Origin: JAFNGF01 sp964567045 | Lineage (GTDB): Bacteria > Planctomycetota > Phycisphaerae > Sedimentisphaerales > Anaerobacaceae | Assembly: GCA_964567045.1 (NCBI GenBank) | Contig: CAZMLE010000027.1 | Span: forward strand, 1-46,502 | Length of the DNA: 46,502 nucleotides | Direction of reading: 5' to 3' | In this document: positions 8,701 to 17,700 of the stretch, piece after piece | Layout of the letters: each line of letters opens with the position of its first letter | How positions within the stretch are numbered: the first letter of the stretch is position 1 | Made by a program: the position numbers and the translations under genes | Notes under the pieces: model-generated | Told to the model about the DNA's origin: nothing | What the model saw: the letters and a program-made list of their open reading frames with translations, nothing else | Database searches by the model: none

Positions 8701-11700
8701 AAAGACCGAATTGCGCACAATTAGAGACGAATCGTTGGCACAGATGCGCCGCCGAATCGTATTGTCGAAGGTGACATGGTCGATGAGGAGGTTGGAGTTT
8801 TTCAAGCCAATCATCCCGTCATTCGTTTGGGCATACTCCAACACGGCGTGGGCAATCCGGTTGTCAGATAAGCTGCTGACAAACTGCAGGCCGTTCCATG
8901 TACCACTGGCGCCAGGGGTGCGGGTGAAACGGATAAGTCCATATTCAGTGCCCTCGGCGACAAGCCGGCCCCGGATAACTATCCTGGCGTTAGGATCGAA
9001 GAACACAGAAGCTTCGGGCATTATGGTCAGGGTAACGCCAAGTGGGACCGTCAACTCGCCCGTGATACGGTAAGGCCCTTGTTCGGGCGTCCAGACCGTA
9101 TCCTGTGTCAGCGACCCTTGCGGCGGATCGTTTAGCCCCTGGTCGAACCAGAAGTAGCCCTGGTCCGTCACTGTCAGGTCGGGGTCATGCTCGGCTGTTG
9201 GATCGCCGGCATCTATGCACGGCGACCCTAGCCTGAGCCCGTAATCATGATTAGCCTTGTCCACAAACAATGGGTCGGTGTTGACGTTGCCGGTCCCCGG
9301 CCACGTTTGACCAAAGATATCGCAGTAGCTAACGTGGATGTCGGAGGCCAGGTACGGGGCCTGGGTATCGATTGGGTTGGTGGCGTCAATGACGGAGTTA
9401 GTGACATCGTAGATGATAGTACCGCTCGTAACGCCATACTTATTGTGCGACTGGATGCCGATATCAAGAGAGCCAGGGATTTGGGAGGTAACTATCGTTG
9501 TATGGTCGATATTTACAATGGCGGTAGCGCCTTCGACCGTCTTGGTGGCGATTGTAGCAACTGTCGGGTCTTCGGGCGCCTTATTATTCTCGACGATCAG
9601 GCAACGCTTGATATCGACCTGGCCACCATAAATGCTGACTGCCTTGTCTTTGCAGTCCCGAACGATGAAGTCCTCAATAGTAACTTCTGAGCCGAGCGTG
9701 TCGATCCCATCGTCGTCCATGCCGGCTGCCACGCCGCCTGTTAGCAGGCACCGCTGACCGGCCTGCTGACTGTGGATGTAGATGCCATCGGCGTCGTCGG
9801 GATTTCGCATCTCCGTGAGCCAGGTATCCTCAAGCAATAGTGCCGTGCCGGCGATTTCAGGCCCCATAATTGAGCGGGCAAACAAGCAGTTGCGGAAAGT
9901 AAGGTCGCAGCCCGATGTAGTGTGCATTATCTTGCCGGCGTTATCCGTAAAGCAGGCATGGTCAAGGGCCCCCGCTCCGCGGGAATTAAAGACAATTGTA
10001 GAGTTGGAAGCGCGAATTGCACCCGCCTTACGTCTGGCGGGTAAAGGGCCCGAATTCGAGTGGCCAACGCGCGGCGAGTGCCCGGCCTGGGTAAGGGACC
10101 CCGCTTTGCGGGAAATAATAATAATCGTGTACTGAAAAGTTGATGCCCCAAACACGGACTCGCCAGATGGGGATGCAGTCAGTGTTTTGGCATTGACGTG
10201 ACGGAGTTCGCCCCAGTCCCGATCAGGGATCCCTTTATCGGGATTTCGCCCAGTTCTGAGCCAAGCGAAGAATCTCTCTTCGGTGCAAGGCAGGTCCTTC
10301 GCTGCGCTCAGGAGAGACCCTGCGACCTTCACCCGCCAGACGTAAGGCGGGTAAATGTCGGTGCCATTTTCAAGGGTTCCCGCCTGGCTTGGCCATCCCT
10401 GATCGGGAGGGCGGGGTCCCTCGCCCGAGGGCACGCCGTCGATAAGCACTAATGTGCCCGGATTGAGCGTCAGTATGACGCCGTCAGGAATCGTAAAGTC
10501 GCCGCCGGTGATGTGGTAGATACCGCTCCACGTTTGAGAAGTGCTGAGAGTTCCAGAGACAGTCTTAGTCGGCTGGCCGCTCAAGTCCCTAAGGGCTGCC
10601 CCCGCTCTTGCTTCGCAAGAAGCTGCGGGGGCCCGGCTGCCATTGACCTCGGCGGCCACCTGTACCCGCGCCACCTGTGTCGGGGTAAACACAGGTGCGG
10701 GCAGGGTGAAATCACCGCCGCCGGTAATGCCGACCAGTGCGCTACCACCTGTACCCGCGCCACCTGTGTCGGGGTAAACACACCTGTACCCGCGCCACCT
10801 GTGTCGGGGTAAACACAGGTGCGGGCAGGTGCGGGCAAGACCATTGTAGAGGGTCGCTTGGTTGGTAGAAAGGTTGACGCCAGTATTAGCCTGGACCGAA
10901 AGGGTCGCCACAGCATCCCAGAGATTTCGATCGATGGTTCCATCGCTGCCCAGAACCTCAAGGCGGACGAGCACCGGCACACCAGGCAGGTAACTGTCAG
11001 GAACAATCAGCCGCAGTGTCGTGGCCCCAATCGGTTGCGATGCCGAACCACCGCCGGCCTTGGGGTAATCATTCGTTGAGCCGGTGTCGTACCAGATGTC
11101 GACGTACCCACGTTCTGTTTCGTTCCCACTGCCATCGGGGCCGTCGAACGCCTGAACAACAACGCGATTGATGCCGGGCTCAAGGTCTCCTGCACCGAGA
11201 GACGGTATCAGGCCTTCAAGCTCAAGGTCAAAGCTCAAGTCGCTGCTCGTAGCGGAAGACTGGTGGACTTCAGCCGCCAAGACGTTTGTGCCGTTGTGGA
11301 GCAGGCCTGGCTCTACAGTGAAGTCATAAAACGTATACTCGTCGGCGCCGCTAATGCCGGTGCTTGCAGGGGTCAGGTGGCCGACTGTTCCGCCGGGCAT
11401 GTTACTACGGGCGACTTCGGCTCCGTTGAGATAAACAATCGCTCCATCGTCCCGCAACAGGCGTAGGTGCAGGCTCAAATACTGGGACGCATCGGCCACG
11501 TCGAACGAACGGCGGAAATACGTGGTGATGTGCTTGTCGGCGGCATTAGTTCCGTACCTGACGACTGTAGCTTCGGGACGGCCTTCCGACTCGTCGCCGT
11601 AGCCTAATTCCGCCGGCCCTTCAGACCAAAGTGAGTCGTTATAATTGGGATGACCGAACCAACTGGCCCCGTCAGCAGGTGTTCTCTGATTGGAACCGTC

Positions 11701-14691
11701 ATCGAGGTATTTCCATACAGAGCCTCTGCTAACCAATGTCTGAGCAATGCCGCCCGCGCCGCCAAAATCCCATGTTCCATCCACCGGCGACCAGTTGGCC
11801 AACTGCCCGTTGACCAGCACGGACCGGGTCAGAACGGCATCGGCTGTACCATAAAGGGCGAAGGCTTTCGCGTCAGTTCGGTAGTAGCCGTAGGATTGTT
11901 CCAGGTTGGTGCTGATAGTCAACTGGGAGGGTATAAGCGAAAGCACATAGGCATTTCGCTGCGCAACAAAATTTTTCATCTGGTCTATCGTTCCAGCGGC
12001 GACCCAATCGCCGAGAAGCTCATCCAGGAAGGGGTTGAGCTGCTCAGCGGATAAAGTCGTCTCAATGAGGTTCTTTAAGTGCCAATAGTAGCGCGGAACA
12101 AAGTGAGGATGCGTGAGGAACCGGTTTATGGCCGGTAGAGCTGCGGCGTCGAAGATTCCAGCGGTAGTGCTGCCCCTATTCTGACCTAAGCCGAATATGG
12201 AGTCCAAATCGTGCTGAATCAACACAAACCGCGGGTCGCGAGTGCCGCAATAGAGAAAGTAGTCGTCACCGTTGCCGTTGGCCAGAGTAGTTTCGGCGTT
12301 GTCCAGCAAGACGTTCAGAGCGATGAAGCGCAACCACTGCTCTGCGTCAAGATTGCGGTTGACCGCCTCAACATAGTTGCTGTCGGGAGTGTTATTGGAC
12401 AGAGCATAGGTGAGCCGAATCAGGTCGGACCAATCATCCTCAGCGACATTTGTTTCCTTGAAGTATGTGTCTCGATAGGCGTTTGGCTGGGTGCCCTCGT
12501 AACGTAGGTCCGCATGATGAGCGAGGCGCATACACTTGTAGGCATTGCCCCCAGGATTGTCGGGGAAATGATTTTCGGCAAAATCGCTGTCGATAGCCTC
12601 CACGTGGACGTATGAGCCGTACATCTCACCTCCGGATACGGCTAAGTTCTGGCCGTTGACCCTGACCTGTACAGCAGTGGCATCGCACTGTGCCAGTCCC
12701 GACATGCGAAATAATGCGTTGCCGGCTAACTGGAGATATGTGTACTTTGTGTTCAGATTGATCGCAGTGACATTTTTCCACGGCCGGTCGTGCGGAAAGT
12801 TCACGTGATAGTTGTTCGGCGGATCGTTTCGGGTCCCGTGCCCACGGTTGCGAACGCCAAGATTGTAGCGTAACTTCATATCTACACCGTCAACGCTAAT
12901 AAACGTTGCGTTCATTTGCGAGTTGGGTCCCTCCAAAGTGCTATGCGTCCCAATGTACTCCAGTCGGCCACGTTCCATCTCGGTCATAATCAGATAGTAA
13001 ACCGGCTGACTGCCGATGGTCCAGGCGCCAGCGTCAAAAGAGTCATCCACCTGATAAAGGGCGTTGGTCACCTGCTCCGGCATGCCATCAATCAAACTCG
13101 GCGCAGGCCAACTCCGCACATTTGACCCGGCATCAGCCGCCTCGATGTAAAACTCAATAATCGTGCCATCCGGATGGGCAGGTATCACAGCCCCATACAC
13201 ACCATCTCCGGCCTCACCGTCACCATGCTGTCCATCATCAAACATCGCCAGCTCAGTGTAGCTATTGGGATCATGCTGCGGATAAACGTCTTGGCTCTTA
13301 TACGCCGATGTGTCCACGCGATAACGCAGAATGACCGCAACGCCGGTTCTTAGTTCATCTATGATGCGAGCGCTTACCGTAACCGGCTCGTTAGAATCAG
13401 GGATCATCGGAAAATGCCCGACATCCAGTATTAGTGGAACAATGTCGCTATCAAGAACCGAATTAGCTGCCCCGGGCGTGCCGTTGTTAGGTTCGCTGGC
13501 TGCCCAATTCTGCCCGTACTCATTAGGCATCGCCGGGTTAATTAGCTCCAGCGATTTGCCGCCCCCATCGTGCGCATCAGACCATTCCCAGCCACGATGA
13601 CCCAACTCAATCGGGCCAAGAAAACGCACCGACCAATCGCCCTCATCGGCATAATAAACCCGGTCGATTCTCAGGCCGCCGGCATCCACCAACTCAATCG
13701 CTTCGCCACTATTACTTAAGCGCCCATTCCAGCCGCCCACCACGTTGCTTACGCCCGGATACTTGGCAATAAATACGTTTACGTCCGCAGCCACTACAAG
13801 ATACTGCCCTGCACCCAGGATTACCTGCGGAAAGGTAAAGTCCACCCCATCAGTTAATCGCCAGCCAGACAGATTTACCGCCCCCTTGCCGCGGTTAAAT
13901 AGCTCGATGTACTCTTGCCCCATATTCTCCGGCGTATTTAAGGCGTGGTAGGGATGATACATAATCTCGCTGATGATGACGCCAACAGGCTCAGCGGTGT
14001 TTGACGCCCCAGGTGTAGGGCTGGTAAGTACCTGCCAGTTGTCGCTGCCGTCAGGCAAGCGACCATAAGATTCGTTGCCATTCTGCGGGCCAAAAGTAAT
14101 GCTATCTATCAGGTTTCCGCCAGCATCATACAGGCCGATCTGCTCGCCGCCGGCACTAAGTTTGAAGCCCGCATGCAGTATCCCCTCGCCAGCCTCCTCA
14201 TCAGCCCAAATCAATAAGTAGCCGTGTGATGAAATGGTAGTTAAGGAAGGATTGGTATCCGGAACCCGCCATCTGTCGGCAGAGGTCAGATTGTCCGCAA
14301 GGTACATCCCGCCTATATCGACGGCCTCATCCCCATAGTTGTAAATCTCGATCCAATCGTCGTAATCACCATAGGGGTCCAGGATGCTGCCGTCATTTTT
14401 GGCCATGAACTCATTGATGACCAGCGTGATTTGGCCGGCCCTTGTCAGCCAGTTCTCAGCCAGCAGGGCAAAGTCTGTCAGGTTGACGCCGTTGATGCCA
14501 TCGAGGTTGGCAGCAGTGGCCGAGGAAACCAGCCACTGGTGGGCGAGAATCGCAAGGTCTTGCGGATCGACTTTGCAGTCCCCATTCAAATCCCCCACAG
14601 GACAACGCCCAACACCGGCAGAAGTAACTACAGGCGCTATTAGCACCAGTAGCAGCAACACGACTTTCTTCATCATTTTCTTTAGGCGCAT
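5749..14691 (-). CDS. Giant exported protein: dockerin-like repeat, lamin-tail domains, CotH kinase-like domain, beta-helix
   Basis: This 2980-residue protein starts with a signal peptide (about 1-25). A dockerin-like pair of calcium-loop motifs follows (33-82, DLNGDCKVDPQDLAILAHQW and DGINGVNLTDFALLAENW). Next come two lamin-tail-like domains (about 90-410, marked by INEFMAKND and ISEIMYHP) and a CotH-type atypical kinase domain (about 555-935) with the motif NGDDYFLY and the metal-binding HDLDSIFG. Then come a beta-sandwich domain (about 1000-1160), a stretch made largely of dispersed repeats (about 1280-1577), a right-handed beta-helix (about 1577-2230) and a fibronectin-III-like part (2245-2325). 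The C-terminal end has two more lamin-tail domains, a second beta-sandwich and a final lamin-tail domain. The role is probably surface adhesion or modification; the true substrate is unknown. The first ATG is used; ATGATG 15-18 bases inside is an alternative. A possible promoter (TTGACC/TACAAT, 18-bp gap, 14702-14731) lies inside the end of dnaE. Confidence 0.8.
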   Translation of the reverse strand: MRLKKMMKKVVLLLLVLIAPVVTSAGVGRCPVGDLNGDCKVDPQDLAILAHQWLVSSATAANLDGINGVNLTDFALLAENWLTRAGQITLVINEFMAKNDGSILDPYGDYDDWIEIYNYGDEAVDIGGMYLADNLTSADRWRVPDTNPSLTTISSHGYLLIWADEEAGEGILHAGFKLSAGGEQIGLYDAGGNLIDSITFGPQNGNESYGRLPDGSDNWQVLTSPTPGASNTAEPVGVIISEIMYHPYHALNTPENMGQEYIELFNRGKGAVNLSGWRLTDGVDFTFPQVILGAGQYLVVAADVNVFIAKYPGVSNVVGGWNGRLSNSGEAIELVDAGGLRIDRVYYADEGDWSVRFLGPIELGHRGWEWSDAHDGGGKSLELINPAMPNEYGQNWAASEPNNGTPGAANSVLDSDIVPLILDVGHFPMIPDSNEPVTVSARIIDELRTGVAVILRYRVDTSAYKSQDVYPQHDPNSYTELAMFDDGQHGDGEAGDGVYGAVIPAHPDGTIIEFYIEAADAGSNVRSWPAPSLIDGMPEQVTNALYQVDDSFDAGAWTIGSQPVYYLIMTEMERGRLEYIGTHSTLEGPNSQMNATFISVDGVDMKLRYNLGVRNRGHGTRNDPPNNYHVNFPHDRPWKNVTAINLNTKYTYLQLAGNALFRMSGLAQCDATAVQVRVNGQNLAVSGGEMYGSYVHVEAIDSDFAENHFPDNPGGNAYKCMRLAHHADLRYEGTQPNAYRDTYFKETNVAEDDWSDLIRLTYALSNNTPDSNYVEAVNRNLDAEQWLRFIALNVLLDNAETTLANGNGDDYFLYCGTRDPRFVLIQHDLDSIFGLGQNRGSTTAGIFDAAALPAINRFLTHPHFVPRYYWHLKNLIETTLSAEQLNPFLDELLGDWVAAGTIDQMKNFVAQRNAYVLSLIPSQLTISTNLEQSYGYYRTDAKAFALYGTADAVLTRSVLVNGQLANWSPVDGTWDFGGAGGIAQTLVSRGSVWKYLDDGSNQRTPADGASWFGHPNYNDSLWSEGPAELGYGDESEGRPEATVVRYGTNAADKHITTYFRRSFDVADASQYLSLHLRLLRDDGAIVYLNGAEVARSNMPGGTVGHLTPASTGISGADEYTFYDFTVEPGLLHNGTNVLAAEVHQSSATSSDLSFDLELEGLIPSLGAGDLEPGINRVVVQAFDGPDGSGNETERGYVDIWYDTGSTNDYPKAGGGSASQPIGATTLRLIVPDSYLPGVPVLVRLEVLGSDGTIDRNLWDAVATLSVQANTGVNLSTNQATLYNGLARTCPHLCLPRHRWRGYRCVYPDTGGAGTGGSALVGITGGGDFTLPAPVFTPTQVARVQVAAEVNGSRAPAASCEARAGAALRDLSGQPTKTVSGTLSTSQTWSGIYHITGGDFTIPDGVILTLNPGTLVLIDGVPSGEGPRPPDQGWPSQAGTLENGTDIYPPYVWRVKVAGSLLSAAKDLPCTEERFFAWLRTGRNPDKGIPDRDWGELRHVNAKTLTASPSGESVFGASTFQYTIIIISRKAGSLTQAGHSPRVGHSNSGPLPARRKAGAIRASNSTIVFNSRGAGALDHACFTDNAGKIMHTTSGCDLTFRNCLFARSIMGPEIAGTALLLEDTWLTEMRNPDDADGIYIHSQQAGQRCLLTGGVAAGMDDDGIDTLGSEVTIEDFIVRDCKDKAVSIYGGQVDIKRCLIVENNKAPEDPTVATIATKTVEGATAIVNIDHTTIVTSQIPGSLDIGIQSHNKYGVTSGTIIYDVTNSVIDATNPIDTQAPYLASDIHVSYCDIFGQTWPGTGNVNTDPLFVDKANHDYGLRLGSPCIDAGDPTAEHDPDLTVTDQGYFWFDQGLNDPPQGSLTQDTVWTPEQGPYRITGELTVPLGVTLTIMPEASVFFDPNARIVIRGRLVAEGTEYGLIRFTRTPGASGTWNGLQFVSSLSDNRIAHAVLEYAQTNDGMIGLKNSNLLIDHVTFDNTIRRRICANDSSLIVRNSVFTDTCPPGQAPTDNLTEHIWGSGIPANGQFIIENNLFGVTPGHNDAIDFDGASRPNPIPQILDNIFLGGGDDALDLETDAHIEGNFFMNYIKDQYNKASGESNVISAGGGKNYTVVRNVFHNVEHVAQVKDNAFLTFVNNTVAGASGAAIYFDLDLPGRGPGRGAYVDGSIFWDTATIFSGVVATTQLAVHRSIISSDWHHFGQDNIDADPLFVDKQQDFHLKPMSPAIGAGPCGLDMGAYVPSGAAICGEPDGVTYRTGTTLTVGGPGITHYKYSLNSPNGPWSQEQPVSEPIALTGLVNGQSYTVYVLGKNSAGVWQSSPKTSRTWRVDVSYRRLVINEVLAINNSAVEHEGTFPDIVELFYDGPSSLNLSGMSISDNAAEPRRFVFPAGVIMTPGQYLVLYADSNTATSGIHLGFALDGGGDALYLSDKSSVLIDSVEFGPQLPDLSVGRVGYDGLWRLTIPTFGQANIAQPLGDPTMLRINEWLADGLVLFEDDFIELFNPHSLPVDLSGFYLTDNPVTQPDKHKIGPLNFIAGKGYAVLTADDSNDPGHVGFRLSADGGMIGLFDSQLKEIDKILYGPQTTDASQGRAPDGATTFQFFVVPTPGVANPASTKANTTLVAESAAKRVLVPTSDIGDLWKAAGDFNDLSWAICSGGPGGVGYERSSGYDSYITLDVETQMYNRNAGCYIRIPFVVDSEPGQFSRVVLSVRYDDGFVAYLNGAEVARRNFTGTPRWNSAAGQTHDDSAAVVFEDVDISEHIGDLRQGANILAIHGLNTPVDSSDFLISAELARTIISSQDEYLASAVALLDGLRVTEVMYHAGQGSNYDFIELQNVGDVTLDLTGVRFAEGIEFTFPQIYPPDVWRARLAPGEFVVVAGDLAVARASSPWATARMAVPQRYGSGVRVAGQYSGSLSNSGEDIVLKLPWPLEAAIMRFGYSDRWYPTTDGGGESLVIVDPMAHPATWNEADSWQPADPTPGKP
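6002..6052. repeat. Dispersed repeat family B inside the giant gene
   Basis: A 51-bp element has perfect 10-bp end arms (TGTGGCACGG 6002-6011, CCGTGCCACA 6043-6052) and internal palindromes GGCCATCCTGGCC and GGGCTGGAAGCCC. Read on the coding strand it gives VARASSPWATARMAVPQ within a lamin-tail domain. A second copy at 21088-21136 gives VARASSPGSTARMAVP in the RNase HII-like protein, in the same frame. Confidence 0.85.
6099..6118. repeat. Family A palindrome inside the giant gene
   Basis: CCCGCCATACGTCTGGCGGG is followed by TAAA, like other family A copies. It is translated as YPPDVWRAR in the last lamin-tail domain, between FPQI and LAPGEF, where related domains have a short turn. Confidence 0.8.
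10254..10324 (+). repeat. Dispersed repeat family F, copy 1
   Basis: This 71-bp unit contains the landmarks TTCTGAG, GCGAAGAATCTCTCTTCGG, CTGCGCTCAGGAGAGACC. On the plus strand it would read SEESLFGARQVLRCAQERPC. The gene lies on minus, where it reads LLSAAKDLPCTEERFFAWL. The partner copy in opposite orientation is at 15331-15404 in dnaE, where the SEESLFG frame is the one translated. Confidence 0.8.
10332..10351. repeat. Family A palindrome inside the giant gene
   Basis: CCCGCCAGACGTAAGGCGGG followed by TAAA. It is translated as YPPYVWRVK between TLENGTDI and VAGS, an interruption of a sequence that otherwise looks like a beta-helix strand. Confidence 0.8.
10598..10632. repeat. Family H hairpin inside the giant gene
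   Basis: Outer arms GCCCCCGC (10598-10605) and GCGGGGGC (10625-10632) enclose an inner perfect stem TCTTGC/GCAAGA with loop TTC. It matches the fold of 2827-2864 and 45575-45609. It is translated as part of a cysteine- and alanine-rich insert (APAASCEARAGAA). Confidence 0.75.
10657..10837. repeat. Family O repeat, three copies
   Basis: A unit of about 49 bp, CACCTGTACCCGCGCCACC then TGTGTCGGGGTAAACACAGG and TGCGGGCAGG, occurs at 10657-10705. A truncated copy is at 10746-10780 and a further copy at 10781-10829, ending in a partial repeat of TGCGGGCA. Its ends are complementary (CACCTGTACCCGC / GCGGGCAGGTG-like). The copies are read in different frames on minus, giving VFTPTQVARVQV in one and VYPDTGGAGTG in others. 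Confidence 0.8.
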
Positions 14692-14711
14692 AAACCTCGT
14701 TATTGTAACAT

Positions 14712-17700
14712 TTACCTGCCAATGCGGTCAACAACTTTCGTGGGGCACGCAACCGTCGCCCGTGACCCGTGACCCGTCGCCCGTGACCCGTGACCCGTCG
14801 CCCGAGGCACGAGAGACGAGCGACGAGCGACGAGATATGCTGCTTCGCCGCAGGCGAAACATTCTAAGGTTATCGACGATAAATGCTCTGTAACCTTGCC
14901 CTTAACCCAAACAGGTCCGCCGGATGAGCAAATGCTTCGATACAATTGGATTTGATCGGGGAAAAAGCTTACCTCAGCCAGGCCGGTTGAATCCTCCAAA
15001 GTTACAAAACCCATAACTCTGCCATCATTGGTTCTTGCGCGGCGAGCGGTAGCGATAAAGCCCGCTACGGTTACCTTCCTGCCGATGAAGCCGCCAAGCC
15101 TCGCTGCCGGCACACACCTGATCCTTAGCAATAAAGCCGGGTGCCAACTAAACGGTATGCCGGTCAGATCAAGCTCGGCTTTTAGCTTTTCTATCCTGCT
15201 ATAATCGTGGTTCGTCGCTCGTCTCTCGTCTCTCGGGCGACGGGTCACGGGCGACGGGTCACGGGTCACGGACGAACCGCGGTCCGGGACCCCGCTTTGC
15301 GGGAAAGGAAATAGAAGTGGTTGCTTGAAGCAGGGTCTCTCCTGAGCGCAGCCAACGACCTGGCTTGTACCGAAGAGAGATTCTTCGCTTCGCTCAGAAC
15401 GACGCGTTGGGCTTTCTCGGACGACAGATGACAGAAGACAGCAAACGGGACTCCGTCCTCCGTCCTCCGTCCTCCGTCCTCCGTCACTTGCGGGAACTAA
15501 GTTATCACATGCGCCAACGTGAATAAGGTTCTGCAATTCGGGCTGGCGAAATTTCACCCGCCTTGCCAAATCATCTAAATCACTAAAAGGTCTAATTGCT
15601 CTTTCACTGACAATTGCTTGGGCGGTGTTATGGCTTAAGGCCTTGATAATGCCCAACCCCGCTCGAATAGCTCGGCCTCCCGATGAAGGGATCCCTGATC
15701 GGGACTGCAGGCGCCATTCGATAGCGCTATAATTAACGTGCGGCGGCAAAACTTTTATACCGTGTCTTTTAGCGTCCCATACATAAACCCTCAAGGGATA
15801 CATCCCATGATGGTTGTTGAACAAAGAGCAATAAAACTGCTGCGGATAATGGGCCTTCAAGTAAGCTGTCTGCCAGGCGATATTGGCATAGACGGTGGCG
15901 TGCGCCTTACAATACGAATAAGCGGCAAAGCGTAAAATCTCATCCCAAATCGCTTCGGCGCTCTGCCGGTCGATACCCGCCTGCTCAGCTCTTGAATATA
16001 CAAAATCAATATATTGAGCTTGCAAGCGCGAGGCGGAAACCTTCTTCGAGACTTCGGATCGGAATCTATCTGCGTCAGCAATACTATAGCCGGCCACTTC
16101 AACAGCTATCCGCATTACATCTTCCTGATACAGCATAACGCCGTAGGTGTCGCTGAGCAGCTCTTTCATTTTGGGGTGTATGTACTGGAACGGCTTTTTG
16201 TTGACATATCGCTGGATAAATTCAGCTTTCATTCCGCCCGAAGCCGGCCCGGGTCTTATCAATGATAAGGCGATAGCCAGGTCTTTTCTGCTTTTGACCT
16301 TAAGGGCTCGCAGAAGCTGTCTCATGCCCGGCGACTCGCTTTGAAATACACCCAGACTATCGCCGGCGCTTAACATCCCGGCTGTCTTCTGGTCTGCCGG
16401 ATCTACCACATCTACATCTAAGCTTTGCTCTTTGGTAATAATACTGACCGCCTCATTTACCGTTGAAAGGGCGCGGTTACCTAAAAGGTCGATCTTGACC
16501 AAACCGATCGCCTCAGCAGCAGTCTTATCATACTGAGTAATAATTACGCCCTTATTCGCCCGCTCCAGCGGAGCAATGTCCCTTACCGGGCATGGCGTAA
16601 TAACAATACCACCACAATGGACGCCCAAGTGCCGGGGAATACCGACTAATCTCTCGGCAAGTCGGAACAATGGGGAGCCGGTTTTGCTTTCGCCTTGTTT
16701 GGCTAATTGGTTTATCTGAGCCGGCTCGAAACCGAGCGCCCTAGCCGTATCACGAATCGCGCTGGCAGGGCGGTACCTATTGATGTTGCAGACCATAGCG
16801 ACATTGGCAAAACCCCAATGCTCATAGCAGAACCGTATTACCTCATCGCGTCTTCGCCAGCATAAGTCGATGTCGATATCCGGACAGTCCGTCCTGCCCG
16901 AATTCATAAAACGCTCGAAATAGAGATTGTTCTCGATGGGACAGACCCGCGTTAAACCCAATACATAGGCGACAAGCGAACCAGCGGCGGAGCCACGCAC
17001 ATCAACGGGTATGCTATTGCGTTTGGCAAAATTTACTATCTCATGGACCACCAAAAAATAATCGCTGAACTTGTTTGTTCTTATAGTAGCTAACTCGTGC
17101 TCCAGCCGTTTAACTATTTCCCTGCTTATAGGGTTGTATCTTTTGGCAAGACCGATGTGGCAAAGTCTGGCCAGCTCGCTATCGGCATTCTTGCCTTTGC
17201 CAAGTTTAAGCTCGGGCAGGTAATACTTTCCATTCAGCAACTGGAAATCGCACCGCTGTACGATCTGCTCAGCATTAACGATTGCATCCCGGCAATTGCG
17301 GAACTTGTGCTTAAGCTGCTCCTGCGGCACGAGCTTATTAAAGCCACAATTATCCTGTGGCCCTGGGCCTGCCACGCTAAGCTGCCGTATCCTGGCCAGC
17401 AGCCTGGCGCTACTGACATCGTCATCTACTAAACAATTAAGACCGGCATAGGCGATAGGTGAGATTCCATTGGCTGTGGCAAAATCAGCATCTTTCGGCT
17501 CTGTGCAGCCAGCAAATAAATAATCCTTAGCAAAGAAGCTTTTTAGCTCCTTCAGGGGCAACCCCCCCCATGGTGATGGGGGGGTTAACCGGTTAACCCT
17601 GCCATCACATGGCAGGGTTATATTAGAGATACAAATTATCCCCTTATTATTGCTTTTTAGCAGCTCTACAAGGTCAAAATTCTCATCCAGGTTTCTGGCG

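Larger units (their letters stand above)
9966..10850. repeat. Repeat-insertion hot spot within the giant gene
   Basis: About 0.9 kb holds members of at least six repeat families. These are family C (9966-9985, 10095-10114), family A (10022-10041, 10332-10351), family D (10214-10243, 10389-10410), family F (10254-10324), family H (10598-10632) and family O (10657-10837). Between them lie short pieces that resemble the flanking beta-helix sequence (ITGGGDFTLP, ITGGDFTIPDGVILTLNPGT). The whole stretch remains open in the gene's frame although the inserts have been read in different frames. Confidence 0.8.

Noticed and set aside
5749..14691. Several separate genes on the minus strand
   Set aside because: The frame is open without interruption and the repeated domains continue on both sides of the repeat-rich segment.
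14754..14834. Tandem array as a CRISPR
   Set aside because: Units are 7 bp with no spacers and there are no cas genes in the window.
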